This document shows, piece by piece, positions 16,483-24,734 of a DNA stretch of 64,000 nt. Numbering within the stretch: the stretch's first letter is position 1; each line of letters begins with the position of its first letter. This DNA comes from Hungatella effluvii (GTDB taxonomy: Bacteria; Bacillota; Clostridia; Lachnospirales; Lachnospiraceae): NCBI RefSeq assembly GCF_003201875.1, contig NZ_QJKD01000005.1:186001-250000 (forward strand), in the 5' to 3' direction. The notes under the pieces were generated by a model that made no database searches, was not told where the DNA came from, and worked only from the letters and a program-made list of their open reading frames with translations. The position numbers were made by a program, and so were the translations under genes.

Positions 16483-17262
16483 ATGAATAAAAAAGAGACC
16501 CGTTTAAATAATATCATACACTTTTTAAAGATAAGAAACAGCATCACCGTAAAGGAGATGGCGAATCATCTAAATGTATCCGAAATGACTGTTCGCCGGG
16601 ATATCAAAGAACTGACAGCAGACCATACAATTAATTTTGAAAACGGAAAAATCATGTTTAATCCCCAGAGCAGTCTGTCGGAGGCTTCCCCTTCCTACTC
16701 TCTGGAATCAGAAAAAGAAAAACGCAACCTGCAAAAAGAGCTGATTGGCAAATTTGCGGCGACTCTGGTGGAACCCAATGACACTGTCATCATTGACAGC
16801 GGCTCCACCACCGAGCATCTGGCCCATTACATTCCGGGCGGCATGCCCATAACAGCCCTGTGCTACAGCATGAATATCTTAAACGAGCTGATCACCAAAG
16901 AAGACATCAGCCTGATCTTTCCCGGCGGCTTCTACCACCCCAACGCCCAGATGTTCGAATCCCAGCAGGGAATCGAGCTGATCAATCAGATCCGCGCCAA
17001 TAAGGTCTTCCTCTCCGCCGCAGGCATTCACCGGGAACTCGGTATTACATGTATGCATAACTATGAGATATCTACAATGCAGGCAGTTATAAAATCTTCC
17101 GTCACCAAGATTCTGCTGGCCGATTCCAGCAAGTTTGACCAGATCCGGCCAGCGTATTTTGCCTCGCTGGAATGTATTGATATTATTGTGACCGATCATT
17201 ATCTGGCGGAGGAGTGGCAGGAGTATATCCGGGGGGTGGGGATTGAGTTGTATTTGGTGTAG
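16483..17262 (+). CDS. DeoR family transcriptional regulator
   Basis: The 259-residue protein has an N-terminal winged helix-turn-helix (TVKEMANHLNVSEMTVRRDIKEL, residues about 20-42, with the DeoR signature) and a C-terminal sugar-phosphate sensor domain: DTVIIDSGSTTEHLA, GGFYHPNAQMFES, and the family DSSKF motif. Such proteins usually repress sugar- or nucleoside-catabolic operons and release DNA on binding a phosphorylated sugar. It is divergent from the nucleoside operon, so that operon is its likely target, with a pentose or deoxyribose phosphate made by the PfkB kinase as a plausible effector (inference). GGGAGG lies 7 bases before ATG. Confidence 0.93.
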   Translation: MNKKETRLNNIIHFLKIRNSITVKEMANHLNVSEMTVRRDIKELTADHTINFENGKIMFNPQSSLSEASPSYSLESEKEKRNLQKELIGKFAATLVEPNDTVIIDSGSTTEHLAHYIPGGMPITALCYSMNILNELITKEDISLIFPGGFYHPNAQMFESQQGIELINQIRANKVFLSAAGIHRELGITCMHNYEISTMQAVIKSSVTKILLADSSKFDQIRPAYFASLECIDIIVTDHYLAEEWQEYIRGVGIELYLV

Positions 17263-17513
17263 ATATATCTTTATTGATAGAGAGCAGTTAAGCACAAAGT
17301 AATCTTACAATTAACAAAGCAATCATAAGCAGCAAATAATAAGTAAACCTCTAAATATTGGGTGTATTGTAAATCAGATTCAATTCCTCCATAATGGTAG
17401 TCAGGTAGTTTTTCACTATATTTTCATTTTGGAGAACGATCATGGCCATATACAATTCCCGCCATTCTCAGCAGAAATGACTTCAGCTCATTATTTAATG
17501 CCGCTAGAACGGC

Positions 17514-17849
17514 ATGGCTGATAACGCCTGGTGTGAGCAGCACAATATCCCACTAAGCAACTTTTATAATGCGGTTACCAGACTTAGGGAGAAGGCCTGT
17601 GCTATTCCGGAGTCAACGGTACCATCTGATAACTCATATACCCTAGACTTCACCTCACACCAAGATGTGATCAGGGTTGATATAGACCCGGTTCCATAAG
17701 CAGTTGAAGAATACATGGCTGCATCGGATCCAGGCACTCAACGTATGATTAAACTTATAAGGGGTGACATTCGGATAAAAATCAGTAATTCAGTTGATCC
17801 AGGTCTGCTTGCAATGATATTCCAGCTGTTGAAGAAGCAACCATGCTAG
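17514..17849 (+). pseudogene. tnpA: IS66 tnpA remnant with internal stop
   Basis: The frame begins MADNAWCEQHNIPLSNFYN, matching the helix-turn-helix region of the IS66 accessory protein TnpA. It is interrupted by TAA at 17697-17699 and then continues in the same frame as MIKLIRGDIRIKISNSVDPG, the conserved TnpA C-terminus, to TAG at 17847. The first residues of a normal TnpA are missing or carry stops upstream. One nonsense change therefore breaks it. Confidence 0.75.
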
Positions 17850-18199
17850 CCGACATTTCTAGTGTAAGCGCGGTCTATATCGTCTGCAGCAGAACCGATA
17901 TGCGTAAATCCATCGATGGACTCTGCCCGATCATACAGAAGCAGTTCTCCAAGGACATCGGCCATGCACTCTTCCTCTTTTGCTGTCGCAGGCGTGACCG
18001 TATCAAAGCCATTCTGAAAAAGCCGGATGGTATCGTCCTGATTTACAAGCGGCGAACTGCCCAGGGATGCTACCACTGGCCAAGGGATAAGTCTGAGGTG
18101 AGAAATCTTACGTGGAAGGAATTTGACTGGATGAGGTTTGGGATTGATATTGCCAGCAAAAGGCAATCCGTCTATCATGAAAACTGCCTTCCAAGATAG
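17843..18199 (+). pseudogene. tnpB: IS66 TnpB (orphan, probably inactive)
   Basis: The 118-residue frame is about the normal length of IS66 Orf2 and keeps its signature stretches: VYIVCSRTDMRKSIDGL (residues about 10-26), ALFLFCCRRRDRIKAI and HWPRDKSEVRNLTW. A local region around residue 60 (ILKKPDG in place of LYWEGDG) looks altered. With no intact TnpC next to it, it cannot support transposition on its own. It may be translated, since its ATG overlaps the end of tnpA. Confidence 0.7.
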
Positions 18200-18246
18200 G
18201 AAGTAAACGCTCAATAGCCAGTACTTTGACAATTATGGAGCTGCTG

Positions 18247-18432
18247 TTATGCGCGGCCCGTTGAGTCCTGCTTTTTGGGTTTTGGTATGTACTCCGATAG
18301 TTTCTCTGACCACGTAAACAGATCTTCCAGAAAACTTCTGTCAAGGCCATCTGTGTGCTCTGACAGCTCGGTCAGAAGATACTCAAAATAATCAATTAAA
18401 ACCTTATGGTTACTTTGAATATTTACTGACAT
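18247..18432 (-). pseudogene. IS66 TnpC C-terminal fragment (inverted)
   Basis: The 61-residue frame ends with YFEYLLTEL, then SFLEDLFTWSEKLSEYIPK, which corresponds to the extreme C-terminus of clostridial IS66 TnpC transposases. It lies in opposite orientation to tnpA/tnpB and only 23 bases from a second, directly oriented copy of the same tail. The opening residues (MSVNIQSNHKV) do not fit TnpC well, so the fragment starts near the break. Confidence 0.6.
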
Positions 18433-18455
18433 AGCCCCTGAAACATGTGTGCAAG

Positions 18456-18533
18456 AGAAGCAGAGACTTTATAAAAGAGCTGCTGCCATGGTCACCGAAA
18501 CTGCCGGAATTCATCCATAAGCCAGAAAAATAA
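18456..18533 (+). pseudogene. IS66 TnpC C-terminal fragment (direct)
   Basis: A short frame reads RSRDFIKELLPWSPKLPEF followed by IHKPEK and a stop at 18531. It aligns with the inverted fragment next door (DRSFLEDLFTWSEKLSEYIPK), so both are tails of IS66 TnpC. It has no start codon and is too short to be a gene. Confidence 0.6.
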
Positions 18534-18586
18534 TGCCGTGCTGTGAAAACGGATCTTAGCATGTCGAGGTACTGAGTATGAAGCGC

Positions 18587-19768
18587 TTAAACATTATCCA
18601 CTATATCATCACTATCAAACGCTTCAAAACTCACATCACTTAGTTTTTGCTGTTCATATGTAACCGTTAGAGATCGAAGGCATTCTTTTACTTCTCCTGG
18701 CATACTTACACAAATTTCAAATAAAGTTTGTAAACGTATAGCCCTATTTCTAAATTTATTAATTCCTTCCGAAGATGCAAGTTTATATTTTTTAATGTGC
18801 TCATTTAATTCCTGCAAATTAGACTCACTAAAACTTAAGTTATATTCATTTCTAAATAGATTATACGTTATCACAAATAATTTAAAACGCTCAAATATCT
18901 CAGAATTAAATTGAATTTCATCATCCATAAGCTTAAAGACCAAGCTAAATAAAGTATACATTTGAGCTTTTTTGGATATAAAAGATAATGTCACCTTATC
19001 ACATAGTTTTATAATAACATCCATCGCCGATTCTATCTTTTTGGTTAATATTTCATTATTATCAAACGATTCAGCAAAATCATCGTAATAATCATTTATT
19101 TTTTTATCATTTGTTTGATCTACTATTCCTTCATTAGCTAAAATATATATCGAACAACAATACTCAACATCCTTCATTCGTCTTGCATCAGCCGAACTAA
19201 ATACCCGGCATTTTTTCCAAAAATCTAATTCTGATAGTGCCTCTGCCATATCGCCAAAGTAACTTTCTTTACTATTTCGTCTCTCTTGAGGATTAAGGCT
19301 GTAATTAGTCAGATTAAGTCTATAAAACATTTCAGTTATAGCTTTTTTGTTAAACGAAGGGTCAATATCCACAACAGACAGTTTATATAACCAAACTTTA
19401 TTTTTATATTCTGAAGGCAGATCATCAAACTTCCTTTTACCACAATATTCTTTAATTGTATCATTTAATAAATATTTAGAATCTAAGCTGAAATCACCAT
19501 GAATAAATTCTACAATTGAAGTTATTCGTTGTTGACCATCAACTATGTGTATTACCATTTCCCCAGTATCTACATCAATATCAGCTGGCCAAAAAAAGAC
19601 CTCCGGTATTATTAACTCAAGTAATACTGTTTCTATTAGACGAACCTTATCTTGTAACAACCACACCTTTCTTCTTTGATAAGATAAATCTACAATTAAC
19701 TTTCCTCTACTAAAATCATCGTATACATCTTTGATAGTTTTTGTATTCCTATTAAACATTAAAGCCAT
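18587..19768 (-). CDS. DUF262 (GmrSD N-terminal-like) protein
   Basis: A 393-residue protein beginning with the DUF262 domain: LSYQRRKVWL (residues about 28-37) and the conserved DGQQR (77-81), the ParB-like NTP-binding/nuclease motif shared with the GmrS half of GmrSD restriction enzymes. The usual C-terminal DUF1524 HNH nuclease domain is not visible; the C-terminal half is helical and acidic. DUF262 proteins act in modification-dependent restriction and other anti-phage systems. Its ATG shares one base with the preceding gene's stop (TAATG), with AGAGGTG upstream. The DNA is strongly AT-rich (18 G/C in the 60 bases at 19021-19080), unlike the flanks, so it was probably acquired. Confidence 0.85.
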   Translation of the reverse strand: MALMFNRNTKTIKDVYDDFSRGKLIVDLSYQRRKVWLLQDKVRLIETVLLELIIPEVFFWPADIDVDTGEMVIHIVDGQQRITSIVEFIHGDFSLDSKYLLNDTIKEYCGKRKFDDLPSEYKNKVWLYKLSVVDIDPSFNKKAITEMFYRLNLTNYSLNPQERRNSKESYFGDMAEALSELDFWKKCRVFSSADARRMKDVEYCCSIYILANEGIVDQTNDKKINDYYDDFAESFDNNEILTKKIESAMDVIIKLCDKVTLSFISKKAQMYTLFSLVFKLMDDEIQFNSEIFERFKLFVITYNLFRNEYNLSFSESNLQELNEHIKKYKLASSEGINKFRNRAIRLQTLFEICVSMPGEVKECLRSLTVTYEQQKLSDVSFEAFDSDDIVDNV

Positions 19769-20385
19769 TATATTTCACCTCTTTTAATTTTATTAATAGA
19801 TTGAACATGATAATCTTCAAAGTCTTCCCAACTTCTATACAACCTATATGTAATTTCATTTTTTATAAAAAGTGTCGTACTCAATGTTTTTTTCGACATT
19901 AGAGCATGTTCATTCCACTCTTTTCTGCAGCCTTCTATATCAACTAAATGTCTTTCATTAATATAACCTCTATATATTTCATTAGGTATATGCTGATATT
20001 GTGCAATATATTTATATCTATAAGAAGTTCTTAACAACTCCCAGTATTTATTAAATAATTGATCTGAAACTATTGCAACATCAATATCTGATATTTTTCT
20101 AACACTTTCATCATTATTAAATTGTTTGTACAGTTTGTTTCTTGTCGGAGCCAAACTATATCCAATCTTCCCGCTTCCAACCATAACAATACAATTAAAA
20201 TTTACTTTTAATTGATCACTTATAATTGATTTAAAATCGTCTAGTACACATATAATATCACTTTTTGCAACACCTAATATGTTTTCAAAATACCAATTAT
20301 CTGATCTCAAAAAATGTTTTAAATAAAATTGTTTAGCTGGAAGACTTTGTATATCCAGTTTTATCTCATCAAGTGTATAAGACAT
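19768..20385 (-). CDS. Nucleotidyltransferase-like protein
   Basis: The 205-residue protein carries VMVGSGKIGYSL followed 20 residues later by SDIDVAIV, fitting the GS...DxD catalytic pattern of the polymerase-beta-like nucleotidyltransferase fold, though the spacing is longer than usual. A closing region (IKNEITYRLYRSWEDFEDY) is helical. I place the start at the ATG at 20385 (MSYTLDEIK) because GGAGTG lies 7 bases upstream; a GTG at 20418 overlapping the methyltransferase stop (GTGA) is the alternative. It is wedged between a C5 methyltransferase and a DUF262 gene with no gaps, so it is presumably part of the same defence unit. NTase partners occur in toxin-antitoxin and signalling-type immunity, but its target is unknown. 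Confidence 0.7.
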   Translation of the reverse strand: MSYTLDEIKLDIQSLPAKQFYLKHFLRSDNWYFENILGVAKSDIICVLDDFKSIISDQLKVNFNCIVMVGSGKIGYSLAPTRNKLYKQFNNDESVRKISDIDVAIVSDQLFNKYWELLRTSYRYKYIAQYQHIPNEIYRGYINERHLVDIEGCRKEWNEHALMSKKTLSTTLFIKNEITYRLYRSWEDFEDYHVQSINKIKRGEI

Positions 20386-20414
20386 AAAATCACTCCATTT
20401 TATCTTTTGCAAAT

Positions 20415-21530
20415 TCACTTAATACTAACTTCTAAATACTCTTGTAAGGAATCTGCTATTGCTTTAGATAGTAAAAAAGGAACGCCATTACCTATTGTTT
20501 TAAACATATCAGAAAGACTCATATCTATTGGTAATATAAATTCTTTAGGTAACGATTGTATAGCTAGTGCTTCTGATGCAGATAATCTTCTACATTTATA
20601 AGGATGCAGATGAACTTCATTATTTCCGTATGCCGCGGTAGGGGAGTAACGCCATCGATGAAGCCGCTTATAACACTTTTTACTAACATCACCTTCGCTT
20701 ATTGTTTGCATTTTCACTAACCCTTTTCTAGGAACAAAATGTTTTTCTGAATCCGGATGGTTTGTAACATCATTTTTTTCAAACCAATACTCAACTGTTA
20801 ACTCTTTTATTACATTAACGGGGCAAGGTAATATACCATCTTGAATAAATATATCATTTGTTGGCCAATTAATTCCTTTTACTTGTTCCATAGTATAATT
20901 TCTTTTTTGAGTCCAAGGAAAATTAACTAACTCATTACCATTAACTTTATTACATAGTAATTTACTATTTTTAATTCCTATTAATAAAATTCTTTCTCTA
21001 TCTTGTGGAACTCCAAACTCCAAGGCATTAGTCAATCTTTCACTTGTACAATATCCTGCTGTATGCAATTTTCGTTTAAGTTCCTCGTAAAATTCTCGAT
21101 GTCGTGCCGTTTTCCATAGTCCTTTTACATTTTCAAATAAAAAGAAGTCAGGTTTCATATCAATTATCAAATTTATGTACGAAGAAGATAGTCGCCCGTT
21201 ATCACCGTGTTTTCCTCTATTCTTTCCTGCAACAGAAAAATCAGGACATGGAGGTCCTCCAATAAAACCAATTAGGCTGCCATCTTGCTTGGCATCTAAA
21301 ATATATTTTTTCAGTTCACCCCTTCTCGTTACTAAATAATCATTTATATCCGTTGCCCAATAACCATACATAGGTTTTTTCATATTCATTTGTGAACGAG
21401 AATAGACATATGCATTAAGAAATGTACTTGAGAATTCATTTACAAACTCAATATTGTATCCTGCCTTCTCAAACCCCAAATCAAGAAAACCACTGCCTGA
21501 GAAAAAAGAAAAAATTTTTAATCGCTTCAT
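20415..21530 (-). CDS. DNA (cytosine-5) methyltransferase
   Basis: The 371-residue enzyme has the C5-methyltransferase motifs in order: I FSGSGFLDLGFE (residues about 10-21), IV GGPPCPDFS with catalytic Cys95, VI ENV, VIII QDRERILLIGI, then a target-recognition region, IX RRLSASEALAIQ and X GNGVPFLLSKAI. Motif IV reads PCPDFS rather than the commoner PCQ.FS. It transfers a methyl group from SAM to cytosine in a specific DNA sequence that cannot be read from the protein. Vsr just upstream repairs the T:G mismatches its product creates on deamination. No classical restriction enzyme is linked. The DNA is AT-rich like the other island genes. Confidence 0.93.
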   Translation of the reverse strand: MKRLKIFSFFSGSGFLDLGFEKAGYNIEFVNEFSSTFLNAYVYSRSQMNMKKPMYGYWATDINDYLVTRRGELKKYILDAKQDGSLIGFIGGPPCPDFSVAGKNRGKHGDNGRLSSSYINLIIDMKPDFFLFENVKGLWKTARHREFYEELKRKLHTAGYCTSERLTNALEFGVPQDRERILLIGIKNSKLLCNKVNGNELVNFPWTQKRNYTMEQVKGINWPTNDIFIQDGILPCPVNVIKELTVEYWFEKNDVTNHPDSEKHFVPRKGLVKMQTISEGDVSKKCYKRLHRWRYSPTAAYGNNEVHLHPYKCRRLSASEALAIQSLPKEFILPIDMSLSDMFKTIGNGVPFLLSKAIADSLQEYLEVSIK

Positions 21531-21636
21531 TTTTTATTCCTATCTTTATATTTTATGTCCTGATTATACCACATTTAAATTAATTTAAATTAAAATACTT
21601 TAATATTTCTATTACTTTCTAAGAATATATGTTATA

Positions 21637-22074
21637 TCACAAATCATTTTCCATAATATATGCAAATATTGCCTCCTTAATTACCTTAACACACATATCA
21701 GAATTTTTGTTAATATCTTTACCCCAAAAGCGGATAACTTTCCAGCCTAAATTTCTTAACTGTAGATCTATATTTCGATCTCTTTCCATATTTTTTTCTA
21801 TTTTATTAATCCAATAGTCTGCCCGATCCCCTTTAGATAACCTTTTTCTCAATCCTTCCCAATCTTTTCCATGAAAAAACTCGCCATCACAAAATATCGC
21901 TATCTTATACTTTGTTATAGCTATATCCGGCTTTCCAGGCAGTTTTTTATAATTCTTTCTATATCTAATCCCACTTTTCCAAAGAGCTTTCCTTAAACAC
22001 AATTCAATTGAAGTATTAGAGCTCTTTATATTTTTCATGTTTTTACTTCTTTGTTCAGAGTTTAAAACATCCAT
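21637..22074 (-). CDS. vsr: Very short patch repair endonuclease
   Basis: Vsr nicks DNA 5' of the T in T:G mismatches formed by 5-methylcytosine deamination. The 145-residue protein begins MDVLNSEQRSKNM, the normal Vsr opening, and keeps the catalytic Asp region (KLPGKPDIAI) and FCDGEFFHGKDW, the Gram-positive form of the metal/zinc motif. The ATG at 22074 is preferred over a GTG at 22104, which would add ten hydrophobic residues not seen in the family. It lies 106 bases upstream of the C5 methyltransferase, in the same direction and the same AT-rich composition. Confidence 0.93.
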   Translation of the reverse strand: MDVLNSEQRSKNMKNIKSSNTSIELCLRKALWKSGIRYRKNYKKLPGKPDIAITKYKIAIFCDGEFFHGKDWEGLRKRLSKGDRADYWINKIEKNMERDRNIDLQLRNLGWKVIRFWGKDINKNSDMCVKVIKEAIFAYIMENDL

Positions 22075-22157
22075 CCCAGCACCCAAGATAATTATATCGA
22101 ACACTTGTTTCTATTGCAATACCAAAATTCTCCAATAGGAAATAATCTTATATAGCT

Positions 22158-22184
22158 TTTACTGTATAATAGCTTCAGTAAAAA
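22158..22184. promoter_or_regulatory. Inverted repeat upstream of vsr
   Basis: TTTTACTG (22158-22165) and CAGTAAAA (22177-22184) form a perfect 8-bp inverted repeat around TATAATAGCTT. It overlaps a TATTATA -10-like sequence on the minus strand about 90 bases upstream of vsr, so it may be an operator for the island operon. It has no T-run on the minus strand and is not a good terminator for the helicase gene. Confidence 0.35.
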
Positions 22185-22262
22185 AGGAAATAACACAAAG
22201 TACTTTAATTCTCCAAATATTTTTCAAACCGCACGATAGACATGGAATTTAATATAATACTG

Positions 22263-24734
22263 TCACCCTTTCCCTTCCGCAAAATACCTCACCGACCTCC
22301 ACTCCACCGCATCCATCACATGCCTTACAAACGCCTCATTCCCCACAACCTCTTCCATACCTTCCACAAGTCCAATCACCCCATCATCAACTTTTCTAAA
22401 ACAATTCGGGTGTTTATCTAACATAAATTTCACAGGATTTATGACTGCCAGTTTCACCCACTCCTTCTTCCCCCACGTCATAAACCCGGCCGATGACTGG
22501 TCCTTGATCATATCCACCTTATAACCGCCCCGCTCATAATACGCCTTAAAGCTATAATAAATATCATCTTTATCCGCAACCATCTTAAACTTCCCATCAC
22601 GGCAAAACGACAGAAGCAGCGGCATCTTATACGATTTCTGCATCCTCGTCGTCTCCACCATATTAATAAATTCCGCCCCTTTTCCATTAAGAAGCTTCTT
22701 TTCATCCTCGGTAAGCAAGTCTCGCTCTGCAAGAAAATTTAGATAATTGGGAACTGGCGCATATTTCATATTTCTTTTCAGCGCTTCCTGAACATCAGTA
22801 TCCATATAGGTAAATAAATCGACCCTGGTCGGCACCGAACGCTGGAATTCACAGGATACAAGCTGGCGAACCTTCTCGAACTGTTCATTTACCTTGTCTT
22901 TGATCGACATTTCCTGTTCCGCCTGTCTCTTAAACAAGTCAACAATTTGAAAATCCAGATCAATCATGCAGTCATCCGGCATCTCGTAATCCGTCAGTGA
23001 ATAGCTTCTTGCAATCTGTTTCTGATACTTCTCCCCACTTAGTAAAAACGGGAGCAAATTTGCTTTTTTATAATTACCGATAAAGTCCAGAACCGTTAAA
23101 TAGCTTTTTCCTTCCGCAGTTCTGAGCCCGCGTCCCAACTGCTGCAAAAATACGGTAGGCGACTGTGTCGGCCGCAAAAACAGCACCATATCAATGTTTT
23201 TTACATCCAGTCCTTCGTTAAACATGTCAACTGAGAAAATAATCTGCAGCCTGCCATCCTTAAGTTCTTCCAGTGCTTCCCTTCTGTCCAGATTATACTC
23301 CCCGTCTGTTCCACTATACACAGCGGCCGCCTTTACTCCTCTGTTCTGGAAAAACTCCGCCATATATTCTGCATGTTTTTTCGTAGAACAGAATGCAAGG
23401 GCACGCTTACAATTATACTTGGAATAATTATGGTAAACCAGATCACCCCTTTGTGGAATCATCAGTTCCTTTTCCAGTTCTTCCTCATCGTACTTGCCAT
23501 GCACATATGAAATGTTATCATAATTAACCGTACAGTCATAAATCCCGTAATAACGAAACGGCACCAGCCAGCCTTTATTCACAGCCGCCTTCAAGCGGAC
23601 ATCGTAAACCACGTTAAAATCGCATATCTCATAAATATTTTTATCATCCAAGCGATCAGGTGTTGCAGTAAGTCCCAGAAGAAATTCGGGTGTAAAATAT
23701 CGGATAATCCGCTTGTAGGTATCTGCCGCTGCGTGATGGAACTCATCTACAACAATATAGTCAAAATAATCTTTCGGAAACCATTTATCGCATAAATACT
23801 CTGCTTTCCCCAAAGTCTGCACCGTTGCAAATAAAACCTCGCAGTCGTCGTCCTTCTTATCCCCATAGAAGAAGCCGTACTTCCCGCTGCCTCTTACTTT
23901 CCGAAATGCCTCCTCCGCCTGAATCAGGATTTCTTCTCTGTGCGCAACAAACAGCACTCTTTTATAATTTTTTGAATCAAACGCTGCAAGAATAGTCTTT
24001 CCCACGCCCGTTGGTATTACCGTAATCCCCTTATCCCAGCCTTCTTTACGGCTTTTCTCCAGATGGTACAGCGCTTCGATCTGTGCTCCCCTGGGCTGGA
24101 TGGTCTCCGGATCTTCCCTGCCGTCTGCTGCATCATACGCCTCCAGATCCTTCTGCACATTTGGCTTCTTCCATTTCCGGGAATACTCCTTTAACACATC
24201 ATCTGTTATTTCATAAGCGTAATTCTCATACAAATCTTCAAACGTATTATAAAAATGTTCAAAATCCTCCGGATGTATTTTACTGTCAAAACAGTAATTC
24301 CATTCAATTCCCGTTGTTAATGCGCTGAATGATACATTGGAAGAACCAATATATATTTCACCCTTATCTTCATAATGGAATATGTATGCTTTGGGATGAA
24401 AGGACTTATTCGTTACATTATAAAATCGTACCGATACCGTATCCCCCAGTTCTCTTCTCAGCATATATAAAGCGGCCGGCTGGGTTATATTTAAGTAATT
24501 ACCTGTCAAAATCCGTACCCTGGCCCCGCGTTCCACAGCGGATTTTATGTCCTTTACCAGCAGCTTTACACCTGATTCCATTAAGAAGGAAACTATAATA
24601 TCAATTCTCTGAGCTCTATAAAAACACGGCTTCAAACGAGAATACAAATAATTCCCATCACCCGTTATTGCATTTCCCTGAAACTCAATATCAGAAGTTA
24701 CTCCTTCTTTGTTCTTAAAAGTAAATTCAGCCAT
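22263..24734 (-). CDS. PLD-nuclease / SF2 helicase fusion
   Basis: An 823-residue protein with an N-terminal phospholipase D-type domain: HPKAYIF (H113, K115) and GSSNVSFSALTTGIEWN (131-147) make one HKD-like active site, as in PLD restriction nucleases. A superfamily-2 helicase follows: Walker A PTGVGKT (241-247), FVAHREEIL, DEFHH, GLTATP, and the motif V/VI region SVDMFNEGLDVKNID with QQLGRGLR. The C-terminal 250 residues are helical and unassigned. PLD-helicase fusions occur in restriction-like and anti-phage loci, though many are of unknown role. It overlaps the methyltransferase gene upstream by 37 bases, so the two are co-translated. Confidence 0.88.
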   Translation of the reverse strand: MAEFTFKNKEGVTSDIEFQGNAITGDGNYLYSRLKPCFYRAQRIDIIVSFLMESGVKLLVKDIKSAVERGARVRILTGNYLNITQPAALYMLRRELGDTVSVRFYNVTNKSFHPKAYIFHYEDKGEIYIGSSNVSFSALTTGIEWNYCFDSKIHPEDFEHFYNTFEDLYENYAYEITDDVLKEYSRKWKKPNVQKDLEAYDAADGREDPETIQPRGAQIEALYHLEKSRKEGWDKGITVIPTGVGKTILAAFDSKNYKRVLFVAHREEILIQAEEAFRKVRGSGKYGFFYGDKKDDDCEVLFATVQTLGKAEYLCDKWFPKDYFDYIVVDEFHHAAADTYKRIIRYFTPEFLLGLTATPDRLDDKNIYEICDFNVVYDVRLKAAVNKGWLVPFRYYGIYDCTVNYDNISYVHGKYDEEELEKELMIPQRGDLVYHNYSKYNCKRALAFCSTKKHAEYMAEFFQNRGVKAAAVYSGTDGEYNLDRREALEELKDGRLQIIFSVDMFNEGLDVKNIDMVLFLRPTQSPTVFLQQLGRGLRTAEGKSYLTVLDFIGNYKKANLLPFLLSGEKYQKQIARSYSLTDYEMPDDCMIDLDFQIVDLFKRQAEQEMSIKDKVNEQFEKVRQLVSCEFQRSVPTRVDLFTYMDTDVQEALKRNMKYAPVPNYLNFLAERDLLTEDEKKLLNGKGAEFINMVETTRMQKSYKMPLLLSFCRDGKFKMVADKDDIYYSFKAYYERGGYKVDMIKDQSSAGFMTWGKKEWVKLAVINPVKFMLDKHPNCFRKVDDGVIGLVEGMEEVVGNEAFVRHVMDAVEWRSVRYFAEGKG

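Larger units (their letters stand above)
17400..18590 (+). mobile_element. Degenerate IS66-family insertion sequence remnants
   Basis: Between the DeoR gene and the AT-rich island lie, in order, a broken tnpA, a nearly full-length tnpB, an inverted fragment of a tnpC end and a direct fragment of another tnpC end. The tnpA stop overlaps the tnpB start (ATGCTAG), as in intact IS66 elements. The main body of tnpC (about 450 residues) is missing. GCGCTTA at 18582-18588, next to the last fragment, may be part of the right terminal repeat. Both borders are approximate. The remnant ends at the stop codon of the DUF262 gene, which suggests an old insertion or a recombination joint at the island edge. 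The stretch 17263-17400 shows nothing else. Confidence 0.75.

Noticed and set aside
18587..22104. Island inserted at a tRNA gene
   Set aside because: No tRNA gene or integrase was found at either end; the left edge is an IS66 remnant.
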